Shown: in pieces, positions 25,118-37,329 of the stretch
Position numbering within the stretch: position 1 is the stretch's first letter
Layout of the letters: each line of letters starts with the position of its first letter
DNA from: Dioscorea cayenensis subsp. rotundata
Taxonomy: Eukaryota > Streptophyta > Magnoliopsida > Dioscoreales > Dioscoreaceae
Direction: 5' to 3'
Length of the DNA stretch: 64,000 nucleotides
Assembly (NCBI RefSeq): GCF_009730915.1
Contig: NC_052484.1
Location: forward strand, 806,001-870,000
Made by a program: the position numbers and the translations under genes
The notes under the pieces: generated by a model
Database searches by the model: none
The model's input: the letters and a program-made list of their open reading frames with translations, nothing else
Told to the model about the DNA's origin: nothing

Positions 25118-25233
25118 TGCATGTACATTCATGTATCTATTTATATTTGGCCTGCATGTATTGCTTGCTTCTTCAATGACCTTTTTTTTTAGTCCTTTTT
25201 TTGTAAAGAGATTTGTGAGCTATTTGAATTTGC

Positions 25234-25239
25234 AATAAA
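25234..25239 (+). terminator. Poly(A) signal of XBAT35
   Basis: An AATAAA hexamer lies about 117 bases after the stop codon, at the usual distance for a plant near-upstream polyadenylation element, and after a T-rich stretch. Confidence 0.45.
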
Positions 25240-27977
25240 GATGTTGAGATATTTGTGTATTTTGGCTTCTGAATTATATGAACGTAGTTGAAAGACTGGT
25301 ATAAATGAATAATGTAATCAATATCATCATATGAAGCAGAGATGCATATGGACTTATAAATTGAGAGGAGGATCCCATGTTTACCAACTGTGTATGTGGG
25401 TCCTAACAAGAAATGGAAAACACAAATAGAAAAATATATGTCATACCCAAAAATGACCCGCGGAGTTTGATCATATATATTTGCTCAATTTTATTATGAT
25501 TGATAATAACGGAAAAACGCTCTAGTCAGAAATGTAGTTATTTCTCTCCAGTTATATATTCCAAAATATCGGCTTAAACCACTAATTTTTAAGTGTCTTT
25601 AAGGAGTTTCTCATAATTGGATTTTCAAGAAGATCAAACCTTCTTCAAAGTATCAAAGAACTAAGACATGTTAAATATGTTTCTAAAGTGGTTTTATATT
25701 CAAGAGATGAATTGACAATTGTGAAAGAGTTGGTAATTCACAGACTTTTCCGTTTTGCATAAAGATCGTCTAAAGTCAAAATTTTGATTTTATTGGTCCA
25801 TGTGGGGTAATTGACAATTAGCGATATTAATTTTGTTGTTTCCAAATTTACAAGATTTAATATTAAAGTAGGGTAATTAGGAAGATAATTGTTTGAAATT
25901 TGAATGGTAAGAAGAGAAATTTGTTGAGATAATTTGTATTGTTTGTACAAAATTTTAAAAGAGAAGCAGTGCAAAGGGTGAAGGATTCCATAGGTTAAAA
26001 TGGAGACAAGGAAGTAGATGGTAAGATTTCCGTACTTAAGTTAACCTTTTGAAAACCCTAACTTTTAGCATGGAGATTATAATCTACGTAAAATTCATTG
26101 TCCTTTACTTCCTTTATTTATCCATTATTATATTATAATATATTACATTAATACATTAAAAAAAACACATGCCCTTCCACACATCCACTTAATACACACA
26201 TAAACACACAAATATTATTATATGTATCTAAAACATTCTATTATCATTGGAACACATGCACACTCACATAGTGTAGAGTTTATTCATCTAAACTTTTTTT
26301 TAATGATTTATTTTATAATAAACATTTTATATAATATTCCATGAAAAACTTTTGCAATGTTCTAAACACCTCTTCTACTAATAATATATATTCATGTTAT
26401 TATATATTCAGGATTGAAAAAACAAAAGTCATTTCTAGACCACAAGGTAGCTCTGCAAAATTCAATAAAAAAAACTCTTGTGTTTTGTGAAATATGTAAA
26501 ATAAGGAATAATTTTTTTTCGATACTATGATGTGTGGTTTCTTAGATTTGCAAAAAAGAAAAAACCGTTACCAAGTTATTAACGGTGTCAACTTAAATGG
26601 ATAAAATAATCATTTTATTTTAAAATTAATTTATATGATATCTATATATATTTAAGTTTATTAATCTCTTCCAAATTTTACTAAAAAAATTAAATTTTAA
26701 AAATCAAACAAAATCATGCTGAAAATTTATTTTTTATGTTACGTGATGGTTTTTTTTCATGAATTGATGATTTTGCCCTGTTAAAAATGATAAAGTTAAC
26801 ACAGTTGACAATTTTTTTTTTTTTTACAAATTTGGTAAACCATGCGTCATACAATAAAAAAAACTCATTTTTTATTTTGTAAATCTTGTAAATATAAGGG
26901 TTTTTTTGTATTTTTTATTGTATTATAAGAGTCAACAAGATTAATCAAAATGATAAAATTACTTTGTCACTTAAATAAATTATTTAAAATTTAAAATTTT
27001 GTGAATATTAAAATTTGGTAGAGGAGAATTATTTTTATATAGACCTCTTCATATTTTGTTTGGTGGATTATTGACTTATATATATATAAATGTGATGTGA
27101 GTATGTATTTTTTTTAAAAAAAATTCCTACAATAATTATTAGATCTGCATTTAATAATCAATCTCTATTCATGCATAATATTTAACAGTAATTAAAAATA
27201 TATCACAATGTTTAATAACATCTAACAATGCAATAGTATAATAACTAACAAATAAATTATACAGTCGGTATATGTATATCACCTCTATAAATAACATCTA
27301 AACATCTTTAAATTTTAAAAAATCAAATATGTAGTAAAAAAAACATATAATATATATAACAAACAAAAACTTTAAGAAATGAATTGATAGAGTTGTCACT
27401 CAAATGCAAGACATGAAGCTAAAGTCACTTGATAACCCTTCCAAATTAGTCAAGACAAGTGTGGGACCCAGAATAGACACATTGTGGGGCCCTCATACGA
27501 TATGGACGAATAGGATCACGAAAGGTAACATGTCTATCTTGTGGGCCACCACCTTCACTCCCATCTAATCTATGTCTCTCTTCTTGCGTTGTGTCATCAT
27601 CTACATTCTTCAAATTTCTTTACTTTTTTTTAAACTTGAAAATGGTTTTTATTTATCTTATAAAACATTAAAGAAAAAAAATTGAATTTCTTTGATTGCA
27701 ACGAAGGAAAATAGAACAAATGAGAAACAAGTGATGCTTTTAAAAACTTTTTTTTGATTTGACAATTTAAATAGTTGTTAGTTTGAAATCTTTTTCTCTG
27801 GAGATTCATCACATTATCATCAAGATTTTTAATGGTGGCAACCACTACTTATTGTACTAACCAGTTATATATTTATATATATATATATATTTGATGGCCC
27901 ACGTAGGTGCGTAAATCAGGCTCTTTATATATAATAGATGAGACGATGAATGCAATCGAATCTCTACATATCATCCA
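25240..27977. other. Gene-poor AT-rich spacer up to the gap
   Basis: No gene is supported. A slightly GC-richer patch at about 27450-27590 carries GGGACCCA and GGGGCCCTC words but no usable open frame. The short frames at 25738-25974 and 27630-27845 look random. Confidence 0.5.
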
Positions 27978-28977
27978 NNNNNNNNNNNNNNNNNNNNNNN
28001 NNNNNNNNNNNNNNNNNNNNNNNNNNNNNNNNNNNNNNNNNNNNNNNNNNNNNNNNNNNNNNNNNNNNNNNNNNNNNNNNNNNNNNNNNNNNNNNNNNNN
28101 NNNNNNNNNNNNNNNNNNNNNNNNNNNNNNNNNNNNNNNNNNNNNNNNNNNNNNNNNNNNNNNNNNNNNNNNNNNNNNNNNNNNNNNNNNNNNNNNNNNN
28201 NNNNNNNNNNNNNNNNNNNNNNNNNNNNNNNNNNNNNNNNNNNNNNNNNNNNNNNNNNNNNNNNNNNNNNNNNNNNNNNNNNNNNNNNNNNNNNNNNNNN
28301 NNNNNNNNNNNNNNNNNNNNNNNNNNNNNNNNNNNNNNNNNNNNNNNNNNNNNNNNNNNNNNNNNNNNNNNNNNNNNNNNNNNNNNNNNNNNNNNNNNNN
28401 NNNNNNNNNNNNNNNNNNNNNNNNNNNNNNNNNNNNNNNNNNNNNNNNNNNNNNNNNNNNNNNNNNNNNNNNNNNNNNNNNNNNNNNNNNNNNNNNNNNN
28501 NNNNNNNNNNNNNNNNNNNNNNNNNNNNNNNNNNNNNNNNNNNNNNNNNNNNNNNNNNNNNNNNNNNNNNNNNNNNNNNNNNNNNNNNNNNNNNNNNNNN
28601 NNNNNNNNNNNNNNNNNNNNNNNNNNNNNNNNNNNNNNNNNNNNNNNNNNNNNNNNNNNNNNNNNNNNNNNNNNNNNNNNNNNNNNNNNNNNNNNNNNNN
28701 NNNNNNNNNNNNNNNNNNNNNNNNNNNNNNNNNNNNNNNNNNNNNNNNNNNNNNNNNNNNNNNNNNNNNNNNNNNNNNNNNNNNNNNNNNNNNNNNNNNN
28801 NNNNNNNNNNNNNNNNNNNNNNNNNNNNNNNNNNNNNNNNNNNNNNNNNNNNNNNNNNNNNNNNNNNNNNNNNNNNNNNNNNNNNNNNNNNNNNNNNNNN
28901 NNNNNNNNNNNNNNNNNNNNNNNNNNNNNNNNNNNNNNNNNNNNNNNNNNNNNNNNNNNNNNNNNNNNNNNNNNNNN
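27978..28977. other. Assembly gap (1000 N)
   Basis: Exactly 1000 N characters, a conventional placeholder length, so the true distance is unknown. Open frames that cross it are artefacts. The right flank soon enters a TA microsatellite. Confidence 0.99.
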
Positions 28978-29066
28978 AACAACCTATGTGTGTATATATG
29001 TGTATAAACTCATGTTTAATAATATTTGTTTGAAAGGAAACATCTCTATTATTACTAAATCTACCT

Positions 29067-29068
<2 letters not shown>

Positions 29069-29117
<49 letters not shown>
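29069..29117. repeat. (TA)n microsatellite near the gap edge
   Basis: About 49 bases of uninterrupted TA repeat, 90 bases to the right of the N run. Confidence 0.9.
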
Positions 29118-29120
<3 letters not shown>

Positions 29121-29287
29121 AGGATGTTCTTTGAAGGAGAGATGGGATGGTATGGTGTCGAGGTAAACTATTTGAATGCAATTAAAGCAGATTATATTGC
29201 GGCACTAGATTATGTTTTGGAAATTTGTCTGATGTGATTTAATGGAGTAATTATATTAACTCAGTGAATAATTGTGCTGAGATTTGG

Positions 29288-29290
<3 letters not shown>

Positions 29291-29324
<34 letters not shown>
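29291..29324. repeat. (TA)n microsatellite
   Basis: About 34 bases of uninterrupted TA repeat. Confidence 0.9.
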
Positions 29325-29327
<3 letters not shown>

Positions 29328-30984
29328 TCTAATTAAAGAAAATACACTTTGTTTTTGAGGATTTTTGAGTCAAAGTGTCTTCTGGATATAAAAATGATAT
29401 GGAAAATAAATTACTTCTAAATTTATTGGATTTTGTTGTCACTTTTGCCGAATAATAATTCAATGGATATTTTTTATTATTATGTTACAATCTAGATGAA
29501 ATTTGAAAATTTATAAACTATATATATTGCATTACAATTAAGTGATTTTTAGAGTTTTATTTAACTTTTAATTTTGTGCTGTATTGACTATAAAAGAGGC
29601 AAAGTCACAGCCATTTATTCATTTAAATTTGACGATGATAATATTATTGTAAAGAGTTGTGGCTCCATGAAGCAAGTCATGCTTTGTCTTCTTCTACATG
29701 GCTTTCATCTTCTCAGCCTCACTATGGCGTATATGATTTATATTATTCTATTTTTCATATATATATATATATGTATATGTATAATTGTCTATATTTTCTA
29801 TGACATTATTTTTCGAAACAAACAAACAGTATTCCATTTTGTTTCACTTCTTTAAATTCTATAAGGATTAATTATTATCATGTTTTCAATTTGCATATTC
29901 TTAATAGGAGTAAATAGTTTTACAACAAAGGAGGGTAGAAGTGTCTTATCATAAATCTAGATTTTAGAAGTTTTAGAAGATACCTTAATTTTATGTGTAC
30001 TGTATAGGCGAAAAATAAATCCGATTGAACTTCGGGTATGTGATTATTACTTCATGGAGGTCGAGACGCGCTACATTTCCTAAATTCTGATGTGGGTTGG
30101 TTTGTAAATTTTATTGTTTATTTATTATATAATATAAAGATAGGTATGGTAATTACGCCCAAGAAATTTGATGTCTTTTTGTTATAAAATTATTAAATCG
30201 AGGTGAATCCAAGCTGGATAAAGAGATAAAAGTCTACATCGGTCTCATCGTGAGTATTAAGGAAATCGGTATATGGGAATGTGACAATCTAAGAATTACA
30301 CCAGCAGAGACCGCGAAAGCGTTACTTTTGGCTCTTTTATTTATTACTGTTTTAAATCTAATATATATATATATATATCTTTGCAGTTGAGGAAGTAAAT
30401 GGAGAAATATGCATTGGATTGTGCAATGAAGAAAAAGTGTGATGAAGGAGTGCAAGATGAAAAATTCAATGGTGGCATCTGCATATTTATGATAACAGAA
30501 TCCATTGTTGTTGTATTGCTAATTAAGAAATTGAATAATTTAGTATTTATTGCTTGCCTTACAATCTTAATTAGCAACAATTTTTCTTGATGAATAATTA
30601 TGTCCTAATTAAACATTAATAAGAGGAATTCAAAAGTCATTTATTTATTCCTATATATTTGTTTTTAATATTCAAAATTTTATTCATAAATTCACGCTTC
30701 CTAGGCCTTCAATACATACACGCATACATTAATTTAGAGAAAATTAAAAAAAAAACTTTATAATTTTTCATAGTTACGAAAAAATCTATGTTATCATTAT
30801 TATTAAATAATAATAATAATAATAATAATTTAAGTAAATCAATCAATTTGTTAAATTCAAAATTAAATATAAAATTTTAGATGTTGTAGTTATATTATTT
30901 GATGGAAAGAATGATGGTCATACCTGAGAGTTGAGATGTTTGGTAGCTATTTGTTGATGAATAAGTATTATTTTAAAAAAAAGG

Positions 30985-31470
30985 ATATTTTTTTATGGAG
31001 ATGTTGAGGTGTTTGTAAAAGGAGTGAAATGCTATTAAGTTAGGATGATATGGTTGACAAATTATTTAAATTTGATTGATTTGCTATTTAATTTTGTTAG
31101 CGACGAAGCACTCTAAAAGGTTACATCGAGGAAAAACCCAATGAAAGAACACCAAACACAATGGTCAAAAAGCAGACATACAAAGATATACGAGGAGACC
31201 TGATAGGAGGAGAAACCCTCGGACCCATAGGAGAAAACTATCCACATATTATGGAGGTGAAGGAATTACAAAACTGCTGCACGATCTTAATGACGGTTAG
31301 AAATCCTACTGCTGAAAATAAAAATATATATAAGCCTCAATCTAATCTCACCAAATTACATAGTAGGGCCTATATTTAAATTTATAGTGCAGCTAACCAA
31401 ACATAATTTGATTTGCTAATCATTTATTGAGACAAACTCAACAAATTTATTTTGATTATGATTCATTGTG
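30985..31470. repeat. Dispersed repeat, left copy
   Basis: The text TTTTTATGGAGATGTTGAGG and then GTGAAATGCTATTAAG and AAATTATTTAAATTTGATTG recurs, slightly changed, at 40643-40790. Near 31450 GATTCATTGTGTACAACCTG matches GATTCATTGTACAACTTAAT at 40758. The right copy is shorter, so the left one carries an insertion of about 300 bases between the two matches (31090-31440). The two copies flank the RRM-derived region. Confidence 0.55.
31090..31440. other. Insertion within the left dispersed repeat
   Basis: This stretch lies between two blocks that are adjacent in the right copy at 40.7 kb. It contains a 72-residue open frame (31161-31379, +) beginning MVKKQTYKDIRGDLIGGET that I do not recognise. 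It is GC-richer than its surroundings and might be part of a mobile element. Confidence 0.35.
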
Positions 31471-33899
31471 TACAACCTGGTTGCATTCTGAATGGTCTCA
31501 TAATTTAATTATGATGATGAGTGAAAGTAGGACAAGTAGCAACAGTTGATCTATTCAGGCAGCGGACTCATTGACTCCATCGTGATTCATGAATACTTTG
31601 AAATATGTTCTACCAGATGCTAAGTTTCTTTAAAAGTTGGTTTACTATAGACTTGCGGTTTGCAGTATACATCTCACTCTGAAAGTTCTTAGTGTTACAG
31701 GCTACACTTATAAATTTGTAGGCACTATCGATCCTTGATTTATATGAAAGCTCCCTCTCTATAATCTAGGCGAAGATCAAATGGCCATTGTCACCTCCCA
31801 AGACAATACTCGAAGCTCCGAAAAATAAAACATGATCGATATATTTATATACAGAGAGAGAGTGATACACTAACTCACCATTCTCCTTGAGAGTCTCGAA
31901 AATGAGACCGGAGTATGAAAAATCGCACCTAGGGAGGCGGGTTCCTTTTAGTAATACTGTCGTTCATTGTGGGTTGATTGATTAATTCTCGAGTACTCTC
32001 TTAAGTTTTACTTTTGTCTCGACACAAAAGGCTCGGGCCGGATGTTCTTTTGAATCCTATATAATAATTAACATTCCTACTGCCTCATATATTATAGAAT
32101 GAGCTGAGCGAGCAATTATTTTGATCGTAGTTTATCGAATTTGACGAGCGTTCAGAGCGTAAGGTGAAATTTCGCATGATACTATGTAAATTTTCTTTTC
32201 GATTATAAAATTTTAGAGAAGGGCTTGTAATAATGAAGAGTAGTGATATATCTTTATATAGGACTATATCCGGGTGCGTACTCTCGTGTAAAATCTTTTA
32301 TGACTTTTACTCATCGTTGATATTCGGAGCTGAATAAAATGAGTTGATGTGCGTCAGAGCAAAGTTTATTCCTTCTATATGAACGAGTGAAGAAGAATTT
32401 ATTGTTTATAAAGGTGATGATTTACGGAAACTCAGCCACTCGCCAGCTTAAAGGCAGATTAGGCAGCATTGTTCAAGGTAAATAGTAATTTAAAATAGGC
32501 TGTCGAGGTGAATTTATGCTTAAGTTAACCTTGTCACGGAGTGGATATTTACAGTAATGTGGGGTATAAGGAGTAAGTACTAGGATGGTCGGCAAATAGG
32601 AGCATAAATGTTTTGAAGCCGTAGTCAACCTTTCCGCTTCCTTAAAGGCTGTATTGTGGTTCTTCCATCTCTAGCGAAAGTTGATTATTAGGTAATTATT
32701 TGGAATTCTGAATAACATTCCGCACTGCAACATTTCACATTGTGTGATTTCTTTAACTTTTCTGTAACATTGCACCACTCACTAGGATGAAATCTTTTGC
32801 TGCTTTTCATGGTTTTGGGAAAACTCTTGAACCTCTATTATGACTCTATGTTAGTTTAGTTGATATCTATGTAGCGTATGTTTCCATTCCTTATTTTTGA
32901 CACCTTCCAAATGCTGGGACACTTCTCTATTGGTCGATTCTATTCCATTTGTCTGCACCCATAACGAAACCATCTGTCTCAGTACATCATCGACAATATT
33001 TACTGTCAAACTCTTGCTTAAAATATCTCCTGAGCGTCCCTTAATCACCTGATTCTCTCCACAGATTTCCACCAGGTTATGGTACTGTCATGGCAGTCCC
33101 TGTTGGCCACCAGCTGTGAAAGTCCGTCCTCTAGCCTTAACTTTTAATTGAATGTACTAGAGGACAGACTACAAATTATGGCCTAATTTTGCACAGCTTA
33201 AATTAATAATATGCATAATATGCAGTCGAATAATACACAATCAACTGCATACCAATCTAAAATAGTGACTTTTAAAGGTAGAGCTCATGCCCTTTGCAAG
33301 ACATCAAAACTTTTGATGTCTGCCCTAAATTCTACAACACGATGATAAGAGTATACTGTTGACGACTGAGATAAATACATAAGGGAAAAGTTGCAATGGG
33401 ATTTGCCATTGAGTCGTAATATATAATGAGTTTGTTGACAAAATAGAAATGAGTCTGCGTTCAATCCGATTTAGGACTTCCTATTGACTTTTGCATGGCA
33501 CTCAGCATGATAGAAGAGTTTTCATCTTAGGATGTTCAAGAGGAAAATACACCCGACCCCTTTCGAATGAAACCATGAAGCGAGGTCAAATCAGCCCACC
33601 TGGCTCAACAAGAGGAAGAAGCAAAAAAATTATGTTATAGGAAGTTAATTTCTTATTTCCATGAGTTGCCTTAGAAATCTTTATGTTTCCTTTTAACACA
33701 AATTATTGTGGAATAACCCAGAATTTGGGTGGAAAAACTCGCAGACTCTAATAAGACTCCGTGAATACAAAAACAAATAAAAAAGTAGATGGGAAGTTTG
33801 TAACTTGTAGTTATAATACAAATAAAGGGGCTTAGAAGATTACGCCTAACTAGAAGATAGGAAGATGCTTGTTGTAACAAGACATCTTTTTGGCCTTGG
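31471..33899. other. Uncharacterised stretch with irregular sequence
   Basis: No gene can be supported. The composition is less AT-rich than the flanking spacers, yet no long frame exists. The largest is a 73-codon minus-strand frame at 32851-33072 without known motifs. This part may hold older, more decayed copies of the RRM-gene neighbourhood, or uncorrected long-read sequence. Confidence 0.35.
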
Positions 33900-35800
33900 A
33901 AGTGATGGAGCATATTCCATTCTCCGAAATACAAAGAATCCAACATGTGTGGATATTCTTCAAATGTTACTAAGATAAGAGATGATTATAATGCTAACAA
34001 GAAGTAAATGCTTTGCTCCAAAGTTTTCCTTTAATTATAAACTGCAAACTTAATGGGGACCATGTGGATCTACTCTTAGAGCAAGAAATAGGATCAAACT
34101 TCCACTAAACTAGGAGTAATTCCTAATTAGAAAAAGCTTTTAAAGGTTAAGCCAATGTAAAATTTCAAGTACAACCATTTTAATCCGATGACTTATTTTT
34201 TGTTCCTTTGTAGGACTCTCGATGAAAAATTAATAGGAAAACTCGAAGGAGAGTGGTTAAACACACCGAGAAATAGAAGAATGTATCAAAGTTATGGGAT
34301 AAAAATAAGGGATGATTATACTATATAAATAAGAAGCAATGTACGCTTCAAAGTTGCTTCATGAATTTATAAATTGCAACTTAAATGGGACCCCATGTAA
34401 TCTGATTTATGGCAGGCCACAGAATCACTGCTCTACTAAGTTAGGGTTGTAATTCCCATTTACAACAAGGCAGATTGGGTTTCAGTCAAAAATTCTTATT
34501 ATATGAACTATTTTAGTTTGATGACTTATTTGTTATTCCTTTTATATAATAGGAGGTTACATTGAGAAATACTGAAGTTCAACACCTGTGGAATATTTTT
34601 CAACGTTATAGGTCTAAATTACGGATGATTATACTATAACTGTTGCCAAATGTATGTTCCAAAAGTTTCTTAATTATAAATTAGCAACTTGTTAAATCGA
34701 TAGATTTATTTTACAGTAGTCAGATTACAACCTAGGGAGTAATCCTAAATTACAACAAGCCGAAAGGTTAGCTCTTGAAGCAAAAATTTCTAATGTACAA
34801 ACTATTTAATCGATGATTAGTTTATCTCTTTCAAAGAAGAGATTTGCTTCCATTACTGTAAGATTATAACAAAGTTTTTTTGTTCCAGCACTGGGTCTGC
34901 CTTTTCCAATCTCTACCTGCATTAATCAAGTCTATGAGTGGAATATTTTCAACGTTATGGGTCTAAAATATGGGATGATTATACTATGACAAGAAGCAAA
35001 TGTATGCCCAAAGTTCTTTTTCTTAATTATAAATTACATCTTAACGGGATCATAGATCTTATTTACAGGTAATAGGATCTGCTTCATATTTCATTAAATT
35101 AGACAAAGAATTCTATTTACACAAGCTTCTTTAAGAGATTAGTTTTAAAACAAAATTTTTTAATTGTATATATTTAATCAAGGACTTATTTGTTATTCCT
35201 TTCTATAATAGGGAGGATTATATCGACTAGAAGATGTCATAGTAATAAAAGTTTTTTTTATCCTTGTCTGCCTTTTTCAATCTCTGCTCAAAAACATCAA
35301 GTTTAACATCCGCGTGGAATATTTTTCAACGCTATGGGTCTAAAATATGGGCGATTATACTATAACTATGTAAAGCAAAGCAAAGGTTCTGTAAATTTTC
35401 TGAATAAAATTATATCTTTAATGGAGATCGATGATTCATTTAAGAGGAAGAGTTAGGACCAGCCTTTCATTTCCATTAGATTAGGAGTAACTTCTACTTA
35501 CAAGGTTTTAAAAGATTATTTTATAATTAAATTACAGTATAATTTATTTGTTACTTTTCTTTTGTGTAGATTCTCCCATAAACGCTGAAGAAATTGATGC
35601 TGTATCAAAAATGTAAGAATGTAACAAATTTTATGGATAAAATAAGAGATGATTATACTATAAATAAGAAGCAATGAGAAGGTTTGAAAGTTTTTTTAAA
35701 TTATAAATAGCAGCTTAATGTGGGGATCACATGGTAATCTAATGAAAATAGAAGTACTTCTAATTATATATATATTAGAAGAATTCCCATCCAGATTTAT
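33900..35800 (+). repeat. Tandem array of at least six decayed RRM exon blocks
   Basis: Copies of a block centred on GGGATGATTATACTAT...AAGAAGCAA recur near 33975, 34310, 34615, 34975, 35350 and 35650, a period of roughly 300-380 bases. Several are preceded by GTGGAATATTTTTCAACG and followed by intron-like ATTATAAATT...AACTTAATGGG text. The order matches the intact block at 38061-38463 (GTGGAATATTTTTAAAAATT, then AAGCTAACAAGAAGCAAGG, intron, next exon). For example, the copy at 34975 also contains the region corresponding to the second RRM exon and its following intron (GATTAGTTTTAAAACAAAAT). All six are broken by many small insertions and deletions and cannot encode an RRM as written. Confidence 0.65.
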
Positions 35801-36830
35801 ATTTCATAAGTTCATGATTAAACATTTGGAATTGGCCATTAATGAGATGAATCATGACCAAAATTTTATTTTTTGATGCTAAATTTCAAGCTCGTTGATT
35901 AAACATTGCGTTTTCTATTGAAATACAGTTTAAAAAACATTCCTGAATTCTATAGACAACCATAAGCTGCTGGGATCTTGAGGGAGATGTGCCAGTATGA
36001 GCTTTATGGGGTGTAGAGGAATTTATTTTGACTCAACCTTAGTGAAGCTGGGTTGGTTTTGATATTGGAAAAAAACGAGGGTATATTAGGAATTTTGTCC
36101 GTCGAGACAAATACATAGCTCTCAAGCTCTCTCAAGTTCGCCTTTTCCTCCCTTCCTTAGTTCCTATCCGTGACTAGCGAACCCAGGCGAATCGGCATCA
36201 GTTTCTCCTTTCATAGTTAATCTGAGTTTGATATGATGTTATGTAATTTGTTCATTGAGATGAAAGTTATGGTTTGTTATTATATGATGTTTTTGATTTT
36301 CATGCTTTGCATGAGGTATGTCTTCGTTTATTCATCTTAATGCTGGAGTGTTTTTTGAATTATTGAGAATTTCATGTACATAGTTCTTTTATCATTATTC
36401 CCTGCTTTGTAAGTTCTTGGGGTTGAATTTATCTTTATTTTTCGAAGCTATTATGGCTAATTCTTAGTTTTCTAAGGTAACCCATGTAATATGTTCTACG
36501 CTGGCTAAACTATGGATCATTTATACATCATCTTTGTTCTTCTACTTCTTGTTGATCATCTTCTTTCCAAGTTTTCATGCTTAATTTATTACCAAGCTCT
36601 ACTATGTTCTTGATGAGTGTAAGGTCTTTCCTCAGTTTATATTCATCTCTTTGCAAATTATCTTTCATTAGGCTTAATAGCAGATTTTGAATTATTTAGC
36701 CCTTGTTTTTTTTTAAGTTCTTGGCTTGAATTTCCCATGTTTATATGCTCCTTTTTATCAATATTCTTGTTTCTTATGGGCGCTTGGGCTGTACTTTCTG
36801 AAATAACTGATTAATTGCACCCTTTTTGTA
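35801..36830. other. Possible leader and first intron of the NTF2-RRM gene
   Basis: At about 36115-36215 a pyrimidine-rich, GC-richer stretch (CTCTCAAGCTCTCTCAAG, CCTTTTCCTCCCTTCC) looks like a transcribed 5' leader, followed by T-rich intron-like DNA. No protein-coding exon could be defined before about 37.3 kb. Confidence 0.3.
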
Positions 36831-37329
36831 CGAAATGGCAATTGAGCAGCGCGCCAAGAATCTGTATGAAGTTCTTATATGATGCTATTGGAAAACAACT
36901 CATGTATATGGAAGAAAATTACAACCAAAATAATAGTATCATGCCGCTAGATTGATGGAGAATCATACAGACATATATGGGATAAATGTAAGATTTATTT
37001 TTAAAATTGTTATAATAAATCCGCTAGTTATTTCTTCTTAGAGTTGGATTGAATTGTTTTAATAAATCTATAGAATCTGTACAATTTTCATGTCTCCATT
37101 TTTTCTGAATTGGAGGAATTTCCTGATCTGGCCAAGTAGCTCTCTCAAATGTCTGGTTATCTTCGCTTCAACTCTATAATTCCAACACAATGAGTTTGTT
37201 GAACTGGTTTACTTAAGGATGCTACTTTTGCGGACATTGTTGATGATGCAAGTATTGTGGAGAAAAAGAAATTAGTAAACCGTTTGCCTGAGGTTGCCTA
37301 ATAACAATCTTGAAACTGCTGTTTGTGGA

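Larger units (their letters stand above)
28978..30984. other. AT-rich spacer right of the gap
   Basis: No gene is supported. It is rich in TA runs. The short frames here (for example 29574-29855 and 30399-30590) have no family motif and run through microsatellites. Confidence 0.5.

Noticed and set aside
27873..29134. Long open frames across the N run
   Set aside because: They are produced by translating N as X. No real sequence supports them.
32851..33072. 73-codon minus-strand frame
   Set aside because: No recognisable motif, no splice-compatible neighbours, and it lies in sequence of doubtful quality.
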